From Sphaeroforma sirkka (lineage: Eukaryota; Opisthokonta; Ichthyosporea; Ichthyophonida), in the NCBI GenBank assembly GCA_001586965.3, contig LUCW03000328.1, positions 82,501 to 120,000 on the forward strand: a stretch of DNA of 37,500 bases, in the 5' to 3' direction. The notes under the pieces were generated by a model, which was given only the letters and a program-made list of their open reading frames with translations, had not been told where the DNA came from and did no database searches. A program made the position numbers and the translations under genes. This document shows, piece after piece, positions 1-11,807 of this stretch (position 1 is its first letter; every line of letters begins with the position of its first letter).

Positions 1-3000
1 AGTGTGCATATTCAAAAACGTAGCATAACTTATAGATGTAAACATATGTGGCTGACTCGAATCCTTCAACGTTATGGCTATGTGATAACAAGTGCGTACA
101 GATACACGGAACTATACTAATACGTTCAGATATGTATATGCCCATTTTAATTTTAAACGGTAATCTGGCCACTAAACTTCACATGACTTATCTATATGCA
201 TGAGCTCAAAGCGGAGTCTGTCAGTAATCAAACAATCCTAAAATAGATGCACGATACAATGCACCAGTGCATATGCTGTGGCCATTCAATAAATGATAGT
301 AAACTCGATACACGCATCGAAGAGCTTCATTTCAAAGGCTGCAAAGTGATAGTGCGTGCGAGAGGGAAATCAATACCACAACGACGTCCCTAAGATGGCA
401 TACCTTATTAAAGAAGTTCGTGTCTCATTTATGTTTATATTTACAGATTTGTATGTAGATACAAAGAGTTGACGTCCCTCTGACTATGTCTAGTCGAGTG
501 GTCTATTTAGTACTGGATGGATAGTGAACTGAAAGACACTTCATCCGTTTGCTACCTGATGTATACTGCTAGCTACTCATACATATGTATAGAGTCTGTA
601 GTTATAGACTAATAGTCGTAATCCTACTCATATACACCACAAGCAAGTTTTAAATATATATTTATCTTATACATGCAAACAAGTGCAACATGTATGTATG
701 TATATACATTGTAGATTGTATATATGAATACATATATTTACATCTAAATATGTAATGTTTATCTCACAATCTGTGGCGATCTCATTTTTAGATCACATTA
801 CACATAAGTCGTCTCACCCGTATGACACATCTCGACCAATCATATTCGCTTGGGAAATTACGACGTTTAATATTGTGCAGTGTCATTGCTTTTGTGGTGA
901 CGGCTTTTCTAGTACTCAAGTTCGGCTTCTGCGGGAAAACCTCTGACTATGAGTCTGGAGGCGCGTCGAAATCATACAATTTATCGGAACAGTGAATATA
1001 AACAATCCAATAGTTCAATTAAATCATACAAGAGTTCAATACACCGACATCCAGGGGTTTTACAATTTTCTAAAAATTTGGCACTGCAACTTGGGTTTTG
1101 GGGACCTATGGCAAAGTGATTAAATATGTCCTAAAATGTTTGTTTCAAACCCCAAACCTCATATCAGAGGTAGCGACCGTTGGAAATAAAAAGTGGCGAA
1201 AATCTTTTATGGAGGGAAGTCTGATAATAAAAACTGATGCAAATTGAATAAAGTTCAGAGTTTACGACGGAAAAGCTCAAATATGTCTGAAACTCCAACA
1301 AGTTTATACAGGAAACGGGCGACAAAAACAACAGCAAGAGGATAAAACACAAATTCTTTATTGCTCCCAGCTCCAAACGCACCATATCCAGCTGTGTAGG
1401 AAATAGGCATAACTTTGTAACAGAAAGACGCACTCGCACAAAAAGGTTCTGGGTATCTGTTGCACTTACATTTTACATAAAACGGGTATAGGTCTCTCTA
1501 TAGGACTGCAAACACAACCGATCAGGTCTATAGGACTATAGCGGCATAACAAGGTGCACATACAACCCCCCCCCAGGATACATGGCCATTTAGTATAGCT
1601 TGCTAGTATCCAGTAAACCCTGAGAAGTGGGGCATTTTTAAGCACATCAGTGAGGTTACTCGCCTCCAAGTGTATACTATATACTTGCTTGACCGTGTAA
1701 GGGGTATTAGGCTCGCCTGGGACTGTACACCACACTCCATCGAGAGGTCTTGTACCTATCAAGGTACGGCTACGCGTATGTGTGTGTGTGTGTGTATGAG
1801 AGACATACTAAGTCCATGGCTTACCTCTTGACAGCTGTGCGTATGTGTACATAAATGAAGGACTGTGTGTTATATCGGATGCGCGCTACATGCGTGTTGG
1901 ACATCCCATGGCATTCTCATTCTCGTGAAAAACGTTCAATAGTGAGGCGTACATGTGATTTAAAATGAAGGAGCACGTGACGCATCCGCTGAACACTACA
2001 TCCTTGCTACACTCTTCTTGGCATCTGTGCGTGTTGTGTGAATAAGACAGGGCGTGGACAATTCACTGCACACTACATGCGTCGTCGTCTCGTGACATGC
2101 TCAGTCTCTTTCATATTTTGGGAAAACTTTTTAACACTCAGGCGACTATTCTACTTTAGTATCAATTACGTTCCAGTGAATCATTTGTCTTGTTATGTGG
2201 GGTATGGCTCTTCCATAGTAAGCTCTGGTAACGTGTACAGTGGTATATATAACTACATCTATGTCTCTGTTTATATGATGATGTATTTAAGATGGAGTAT
2301 CCACCTTGTTACATAGGATATGGTCCTACTATAGCACCTGTCTATGGCCGGTACATTCACCCATTACGCGAGAAAAGAGCTTTAAGTTTGACACTACGCC
2401 TCATTTAGTTGGGATGTGGGGTTTTGGGGTGGGGTTTGCATGTGTGTACACCTATTTATATGACATGGCGCATTGTGAGGTTCTATGGGATGGTGTACTG
2501 TTACGTTCGGGCCAACACTGTACCCTCTTACTTGCGAGAACTGCAACTGTATATACACGCATTCAATGGAATAAGTATGCGAATAGGGATGCATCCAATT
2601 TCAGCAAGACCACTCACCTGTTGTATATGTCGGATTTAGAGTTAGTAACTAAATTAGACAACTGAAGCACACACAATCTATGTACATTCACATGCGAATG
2701 GGGAACTGAATAGTACGTATGAGGATAAGGGCTGTGTGGGTTATGACCACTCATTGTCTTTGTCACGTCGTCAATGAAGCGGTTGAACAAAGTCACTCTC
2801 TTTTGTAACCCAGAACCTCCCAGAAAATTGTGTGAGATGCGCTTTGATAGTCGCTAATACAAGCAATCGGTGGGAATGGCGCAGTATCTGTTCTTGATAT
2901 TATTCGCATCGACTTGGTGTATACACAATGCATGTATGTATATATGGTGAGTGTGACACACACATTTACAAGAGAAGGATTATCCGTTACGATACAAATG

Positions 3001-3214
3001 TACAATCTGCACACCTCCGAATATCTCAGTGTAGGTAAAACTGGTTATATGCTAAGATGTATGTACACCTGTATATATATTGCTCGCATAGGTCCTGTCA
3101 AACATGTGCTATTGCTTCCCCTGGACGTTTTGTATATATCTTACTCGCCATGTCCATTTAGCCGTATTACTGCCACTTGCTATATTAATGTATCTCTTAC
3201 GGTAGTATAGGGTT

Positions 3215-3265
<51 letters not shown>

Positions 3266-3437
3266 CTTTAAGAATTATTTAATGAATACTGATAAACTAT
3301 GCTATATTGATGGATATCATCATAAAAGTAGTTTTCAGCTTCCGATACAATTTATAACTCTCCAACTACGAATCACTGTTCTTTATTCTCTAGGGCACCC
3401 CGACAAACACGGGTAGGTTACATCTATTACTGCGATC
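1..3437. other. Intergenic, no supportable gene
   Basis: I see no gene here. The open frames are short, lack recognisable domains or coding bias, and have no convincing splice structure around them. The stretch is AT-rich with simple repeats: a TATG/TATA-rich patch near 660-760, a C9-like run near 1566-1575, a GT run near 1776-1795 and an AT run at 3217-3262. An in-frame TAG at 3414-3416 just before the first gene shows that its reading frame does not extend into this region as coding sequence. Confidence 0.6.
3217..3262. repeat. (AT)n microsatellite
   Basis: An uninterrupted run of about 23 AT dinucleotides lies about 175 bp upstream of the start codon of the multi-exon gene. It may sit in the promoter or 5' leader. 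Nothing else marks the transcription start. Confidence 0.95.
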
Positions 3438-5258
3438 ATGGAGAAACGCCCGGCAGACGGCTACGGCGTCACCGAAATGGTCTCCAAGCGCAAGAAGACG
3501 TACAAAGCTGCCACACCCGTATGTCCCCTGTCACTGAGTGGCTCGACTGGTGTATTATATATTATGTGCACGTGTTTACATTTATGTATTGAGTATATAT
3601 GGCTGCGTTTAGGTGCATAGGTAGCGGTTTCATTTGCTATTGATATTGTTTATATGTAGTTACCTGTGGTATGTAAATGACGTTGGTTATAGGTGTTATT
3701 TATAAGCGGTTGCTGGTATGCGTGCCTGTGGCAATTTCTTTTCTCGTTTCCGAAAACACGGCCAAATTTATCAAAATTGGGGCTGTTGTTTACTTTTTGG
3801 CGCTCTTTATCACCCTAAAACGACTACAAGTGCTGCACCGGGAGAGTGGGCTGTGTGGTGTGCTACGTATTGAGTCACATGCATGCACTGTTACTCATTT
3901 CAAACGTACCATATGAGAAACTCCTAAGTAGAATATTACGATTGGGATGTTAGAAAGCACTCGTGTGCCTTTTAACCATTAAAAGAAAGCTTATAAACAC
4001 CACAAGGATTTTTTTGAGGGGGGAGGGGGGGAAATGTCTTCATCATGTCCTTAGTATTTCCTTCCCTACAAGGTCCACCCATGATCTCTATATCTGTCGA
4101 ACAAGGCGGTTGTTATACCGCATATTGTCCTGTCACAAAACACCCGGTCCTTTGTCCCCGTCACCTGTCCTCTTTCACAGGACTGGGACGCGCCCATGAG
4201 CTTCATAACCGTCAAGAAGGACTGCAAGTACTGCACGGGCATAGTAGGCTGTGTGGTGTGCTGTGTGAAGCCCATGTTTGTGCTGCCCGGACGACAGATC
4301 GACATCTCACAGTTCTGTCCTTCACCGACCATGGGCTTGAGGTTGGTACACCCCCGGCCTTTGCCATTCCACATACTTTGGGTTCTTGGGTTTTCCCTTT
4401 GGGGGTTTTTTTTTCTTTTTATGTTGCCGTTTGGATGAGCTATAGACGCTTGAGAATTCTGTAAGGACGTGCGGTTTACTGTTCAGTTTTGAGGCGTGGT
4501 ATCTCCTCGTCTCTGGGTGTATGGGAGCGTACCTTTATTACCTACTGCAAACCCGCTCGAGGATCTATTAATCGGATCCTACCTACCCACGCACTCTGTT
4601 CTACCCAGGGAACTGCTAACGCATCTGCGCGATCTACACGACGACCACATTATGCACGTCACCCATCCGCACCAGTTCGAAACATTGCCAGGTATGTATA
4701 GCGTTACTGCGGTGTGTGGTGGTGAAATATCTGCAAGATGAAGTGTATATCTATGTATATATATATTATATTATATTTTAGATTTTATATTTGTCTGCTT
4801 TGTACACATAAACTATACACATATATGTATGTGGTCTCTATGTGTGAGTTGTATGCGTCGAGGAAATAGGGGAGAGGGCCAGATGGAGTCGATCTTCATC
4901 AAAGCAATTGTAGATCTGCATCAATTCACGTGTGGCATATACATTCCACACCCTAACCACCCGCTTTTCTCTTCCACCCTCGTAGATAAGAAGAAGTTAC
5001 TGTACATGTGTCTCAACACCATCCCCCACTTCTTCGTGGCCGAGAAGAAGCAGAAAAAGGGCTGTCCTCAATGTCTGCTAGAAAGGACCGGTGACCCCAA
5101 AGAGTTCCCCTTGACTGCCGTGCCGTCGCAAGTGAGCCTGACCATGCCACCCAACGCCAATGCCACACCCAGCCCGAATACCATGGTGTCCTTGTATGCC
5201 AATCAGTACGACCAGGCAGCAGGTATAGGAATGCTACAGATGCTAGCCTCAAGGGACA

Positions 5259-5289
<31 letters not shown>

Positions 5290-5332
5290 ATATGTGTGTA
5301 TATGTATGTATGTATGTATGTATATATGTGTG

Positions 5333-5364
<32 letters not shown>

Positions 5365-7058
5365 TGTGTATATGTGTGTGTGTGCATGACCTCACATGCT
5401 GTAAGTCATACAGCATCGTAAAGGTTTGAACACCACGGTGTCCTTGCAGACGAATCAATCCGAGTTAGCAACAGATATGGGAGATGACAAGCCACAGATG
5501 CGTTCGCATGTTTTTACGTTCAAAGATGTCAGCAAACCCTGTATGATTAAATAAGTCCGTATATGAATACGTACTTTACGTAATCCCCTGTCCGTGTCCT
5601 TTCCCAGCGATCAACTTGCCCCTGCTATGACAATCAATAAACCGTTACATTTCATATATACCCTTATAAATGAGTTTGTTTGTTTGTTTCCTCCTTCCCC
5701 CCCCCCAACAAATAATATATATAAATCATCCCTCACACTCCTATCCCTATTCCTTTCCTCGTCCTCTCGTACCAGATCCCTACAGGACTCATCTCAACTA
5801 TAGCAATACGTACTCGGCACCCTTACCCGGAGTACCCTCTCCCAGTACAAACCCGTCCGCGTACCACACAGGCGATCGACTCACCGCACCACTACCCGGG
5901 TCTACCATGGGAATAGTGAATTCCGGGTCAAGCACCAACGCCCTGGGCCCTACTGCGACGGGTTCCAAGGGCCATGGTCTGGCCGATTTTGTCACAGGTA
6001 GGGCGTCTTGTAAGGGTGTATACTTACGCAGTGAGGAAAGACTGTTGTAGGTGTACCAATGAAGAGTGTGCATGATTTATTACCCTCTCGGTCCTGTTTA
6101 TCTCACTCAGCCCATGCCTCGCCCACACCCACTCACCTCCGCAGTGATGAAAGGCTGTCGCAAGTGTAACAATGAAGGGTGTGCATCCTGTGCTATCCAG
6201 CCCATGTATGACCTCCCCGGCCGGTTGGTTGACCCGGACGAGTTCCTACCCCCCACCCTCAGCACCAGAAAGGACTTTGTGTCGCATATTGAGGGCCTGA
6301 AGCATCCCGGGGTGGTGCGCATACGCTCCGTGAGTCACTACGAGCAGCTCTATGCCAAGCGCAAGCTGGTCTATGGGTGAGTGCGTGTATTGCACGCATC
6401 TATCTGTGCGTGTGGGTGGCTGTGGCTGTGGCTGTGGGTGATTTGTATGTATCTCTCTGCGTGCATGGGTATTGTCTTATGTGTACATCTGCGTATGTGT
6501 GCAAGTGTGTGTGTGGGTGTGACTTGCTTTATATCTGACTGTATATGTCGATGTTGTTCACTGTATACATATGAGTAAAGTCTATCTACATAACTATATA
6601 TATATGTGTGTGTGTGTGTTTAGCCACGCTTAATCCAGTGCACATTGTTCGTCGGCATAGGAATTACAGTCAAAACAAAAGACAATCTCGGATTTTGTCC
6701 TGATCCACCACCCAAAAATATTATGCACCAGGTGCATCCGCAATGTGGACCACATGTTCATCGCCGAACGTAAACAGAAACTGGGGTGCCGCCAATGCAG
6801 ACATCTGAATGACACACCCAACAACGATATGGACAACAACCAAATGGCCTCGGAGCACAAACCCACGCGCGACCTCAACTACATCAGCGTCAAGAAACCC
6901 TGCCGACACTGTGAGGACGAATGTGATAGGTGTGTGTTTGCATCTGTTGGTTTGTATAAGTGTGTGTGTGTGTGTATGTCTGTACGATTTAAGGCAGAGG
7001 TGTGTGTGTTTGTGTGTGTATGTGTGTATGTACATGTGTTGGTATGTAAAGAGCGTGT

Positions 7059-7094
<36 letters not shown>

Positions 7095-10000
7095 GTACGA
7101 TTTAAAAGAGGTGTGTGTGTGCATGTTTTGATATTGAAAAGGGTGTATACATATATATGTCTGTACGATGTAAGAGGTGTGTGTGTCTATATGATGTGTG
7201 TGCATATGTAGGGACAAACAGGCATGGCATTTGTTTTCCTTATCTAAACCTTACGGAGTCGATTGTATCTCTGTATTTGGCCCTTCAAAATGTACTTTAT
7301 ATCCGCCACAAGTACCGAGCCCTCCGACATTCTTTTAATAGATTCGGCCCCCTTTTTTTCATACCAGGTGCGTTGTGCAGCCCATGTTTGAACTGGCGGG
7401 GCGCAATCTGTCCCATGTGCCCACCATCCCTGCGCACGTCACCACTAAGGCTGCCGCTGTGGCCTACCTGGACAGTCTAGAGATGGGTGTGTGTGGTGTG
7501 AAAAAGATCCACAAATAGCTATGTGAATACCACCGCGCGTACATCATCACCACTACCACTACCGCTCACAGTGAAGGTTTATATAGTGACACGTATAGTG
7601 AGACATACCGAAATATAGCCCAAGTGGTAGAGCTCGGTCTATTCGCAAAAGACATTACACCCGTGTGTACGTATTCATGTATACGTCTTGTGACGTCCGA
7701 GAAACATCTATACACATAACTGTCCAAGACACTCAACCATCTGTCAACCCTCCTATCTATGCACACGTCCTTCTAAAGTTTAATTCCCGTACTCCTCAAG
7801 AGACTCTCAAGAAGTGGCTTACCTACCACACCCACCCTCACCTCTCCAGCAGGCGAGAAGTGCAAGCGCATACGCACCGTGGAGCAATTCGAAAAGCTGT
7901 CCGAGAAACGCAAGGTGGTGTACGGGTGTACGGCCGATCTCAAGCACTTCTTCATAGCCGAGCGCAAGCAGAAGAAAGGCTGCACCCAGTGTACGATGAA
8001 CCGGGAGATCGCCGATCTCAAGCAACGCTCCAAGAACTCTAGCCAAGGCCTGGGCACTGCCGAGCCGCTGATGATAACCAGTGGCAGTACCTCGCAGATA
8101 CATCTGGTATGTGCGCGAGCGGGTGTGGATGTGTGTGGGTTTGGGTTTGTTAGATCACATATTATGTACATGTATAGTACCTCGCAGATATATCTAGTAT
8201 GTGCGGGTGTGGATGGGTTTGGGTTTGGGTTTCTAGATCACATATTATGTACATGTATAGTACCTCGCAGATACATCTGGTATGTGCGCGAGCGGGTGTG
8301 GGTGTTTTGGGGTTTGGGTTTGTAAGACCATATATTATGTACATGTATACTACCTCACAAATAAACCTGGTATGTGTGTGTGGGTGCGTCTGTGCTTGGG
8401 TTTGGGTTTGTCGGCCATATATGTTTTGCACATGTATATGCATTTGTGTGTATGTGTGTATATGCGTAGAAGAATGGTGCAAATCAGTTCAATCTGCCGT
8501 GTATGTTCTAAACTTCACGAGCCGGGACTTCCTGTCCACACTTCCCCACACACCTACACTCTCCCTCACTCCCACTCTCTTACCTACACTCTCACTCCCA
8601 CTCTCACTCCCACTCTCTTACCTGCACACTCTTTCGCCAGGTCATCCAACCCGGATACTGCACCGTGGCGTGTGGCTGCCGTTTCTGTGGGGTCAACGGC
8701 TGCGCTAACTGCACTGTGCAGCCCATGTACCTGCTGCCCGGCAGGAACGCGGACGAGGACATGTTCGCCCCGCCCAACCAACACCGAGACGAGGTGGTGC
8801 GTAATCTGGAGCGGCTCATCATGGAGAGTACCAATGGTGAGTGTGTGCACGGTGACATGGCTGGGTGTTTGGTTCCTGTGGCGATTGGGGTGTGGAGTAT
8901 GCTTAGGGCGGGCTGGGCTTGACACTATATTGTGGTGGATAACCTTTGTGTTGGTATAGTGCATGGCTCACGATACACACTGTCTAATACTGCGCCACAC
9001 TCACTCACCTGATACTAAACCCCACTGCCTCCTCCTGTAACACCCTCCTCTGTACACGCAGGAGTTGTGCGTATAACCAACGCCGACCAGTTCAAGGCAC
9101 TCCCCGCCAAGCGCAAGGTGTTATTTGGCTGCACCACAGACATCTCGCACGTGTTCATTGCCGAGCGCAAGCAACGCAGCGGTTGTACCAAGTGCAAGGC
9201 CCTGGGACTCAAGGCAAAGCCGCAGGTAGAGCTGCTCCCTGGAGACGGTAGCCATGCCAGCGGGAGCACCATGCTACCTACCATGGACGAGCTCGGTCCA
9301 ACCGCCAGCGCCGATGCGCCGAGTGTCGGCACGGGCATGCTGTCCGCGCAGATTCCCTTATATGGGCATCCGCAACCTGCCTCATATGGGCAGCTGCGGG
9401 GGGCAGCCGTTCGCCCGCGCGTTGCCGATGGAATGGACGGTGTACGTCGCTGTGTGGCGGCGCTGTTGGGGTCGCGTGACACGGCGAGTGCGAGTGGATT
9501 GTTACTGAATGACTATTCACTGACGGAGCTGCACACCGTGTTTAATATGTACTCGGCTGCACATCCGCGCTCCCGTACGTTCAATGAGGTGAGCTTGGTG
9601 GGAGGGGGCATGTATCAGTAGCTACGCACGCGTGGTGGTATGTGACTGTGACTTGTTTAGTGCCTCTCGTACGTTCAAAGAGGTGAGCTTGGTGGGAGGG
9701 GCCATATATCAGTAGCTACGCACGCGTAATGATATGTAACTGTGACTTGTTTAATGTTTCTCGTACGTTCAATGAGGTGAGCTTGGTGGGAGGGACCATA
9801 CATATTTGCACCTATACATGCACATGCGCTTACAGGATATGTAGTCTTCTAACCAGCTAACTACCCGCCAATGTCCATACCTCATCTACCTACAGGTCCT
9901 ACTCAAAACCATCCGCACATACTCGTATGAAGAGCTGCGTGTGTTTGTCGGTTGGGACCCCCCGCCCACTGTGATCGAGCAAGTGCTGCGTGCCGAAAAA

Positions 10001-11767
10001 GAGAAGCGAGTTGAGAGGGAGAAGGCCGCGAAGGCAGGCGCAGCACCCAAGGCAAGCGATGTGGAGACCAATACCAGTGCGAATGAACCGACTGTCGATG
10101 TGACGGAGCTCGGAGATATGGATAATAATAAACGCGTTCTGATTGGACGCGTGGGCACGTTTGAGATCTTTGGGGTGCCTGCGGAGAAGGACATCTTCGA
10201 CGCGGTAAGTTTTTTTTGTGCAATCCCCGGTGTATATACATCCACAAACATCTGGATTTACAGAATTTAATCTAGATTAATATCATTTACGTTTTTTGTA
10301 TATGTCTTGGGGGGGGGGTGCTTCAGCCCAGTATAAGTTCATCTTTCCGGTCATCTCGGGGTGATTGTTTGTATGTTTGCCTCTATGTCCTACTGCGGCT
10401 TTGTTACCCAAGTCTGCGAGTCAGTGCAGCATTGGTCTTCGCTTCCCTCTACGTTTCATAAACCCTACACGCACTTTCTATACTGACGTCTTTACTCAGA
10501 CTCTGCCGTACCTATGATAGGTGTTTCCCCAGTCCAGACACCTTTTACCCACACTCTCTCAGGCATTATAGGACTATGGCCTGCCCTGGCTCAGCTTGTT
10601 CGATAGGCGTCATACTCTATCGCCCTATTCGTTACAACCCACCACGTGCAAGTGGGCTGTCGCATACATATGAGATTTATACGCCCTTTGTTAATTTCAT
10701 CCACACTTCTAACCACGCACTCATACACACACATACACCCGAAGATCGAAGATCGGAGATACCCGTCATCCGTCTCAACTCACGCAATGCACTGGCACCC
10801 AAACACACACACCATCCGTCTCAAATACTGATACTGTGCTTACACTCATATATACACGCTACTATGTGAGCCCAAGTGGTCTATTCAGTCGTAGCCACTG
10901 GCACCCAAACACGCTCACTCGCCGGCACTCTCTGCTGCGACTAATCATGCACACCCTCTCACGTGCACGCGCCATGGGGACGTACAGGTGATCAAGGCGC
11001 TGGAGATGTATCACAACGCTACTGCGACGCCCTGGTTTGACAAGCAGTACGCGGACTTCTTCGTGCGCTGTGGTCTGCAGCGCCTGTGGGCACAGGTATG
11101 TTGTGATGTTTTACGGTCTATGTGTGCAGGTGTGTTGTGATGTTTTACGGTCTGTGGGCACAGGTATGTTGTGATGTTTTACGGTCTATGTGTGCAGGTA
11201 TGTTGTGATGTTTTACGGTCTGTGGGCACAGTTGTGTTGTGATGTTTTACGGTCTGTGGGCACAGGTGTGTTGTGATGTTTTACGGTAAGTATTTGTGGT
11301 TTTATAAATGTGCGCGTGTGTTTAGATGTTTGATTTGTTTAGGTGTATTTGAATGTTGTAGGGTTTGTGTATGTGCGCGTGTGTTTGAACGATTTATGGT
11401 TTGTGCATGTGCAGGTGACTTTCTGATATTTTGTGGTATGCTTATGTTGTATGTGTGTGTTAGCGATTTATCGCTGTGTATGTGTACTGTGTCGGGTATA
11501 CGCGGTGCTGTTTGTCCGTGTATGTAATGACTTATTTAGTTTAAGTATTGTGTATTTGTGGATTGTTGTAGGGAGTGTGTGGGGTTTGTCTTATATTTCG
11601 TGAGTGTGTGTGTGATTCTTTGCTTATAAATTATATGTGCTCCATGGCTCTGAGGTGTCTATACTATAGATATGCACTAGGCTGGCCATGCTATGTTGTA
11701 GAGCAGCCATGATACGATACTTCATCTGATGTATATACATATAGAATGTCGTCTATTCTATATTCGA

Positions 11768-11807
<40 letters not shown>

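Noticed and set aside
755..3210. Short open frames in the first 3.4 kb
   Set aside because: All under 120 codons with no family resemblance, and several overlap GT/AT simple repeats.
5013..5458. Minus-strand frames coding His/Thr/Tyr repeats
   Set aside because: Produced by the TG/TATG microsatellite in intron 4.
7610..7680. tRNA gene in intron 8
   Set aside because: There is an A-box-like sequence and a possible anticodon stem, but no T arm or B box and no acceptor stem.
9588..9621. Gene ending at TAG 9619-9621 after module 4
   Set aside because: A consensus donor at 9589 joins exon 12 in phase 0 and the frame continues for over 1,100 codons to 15121. A short isoform remains possible.
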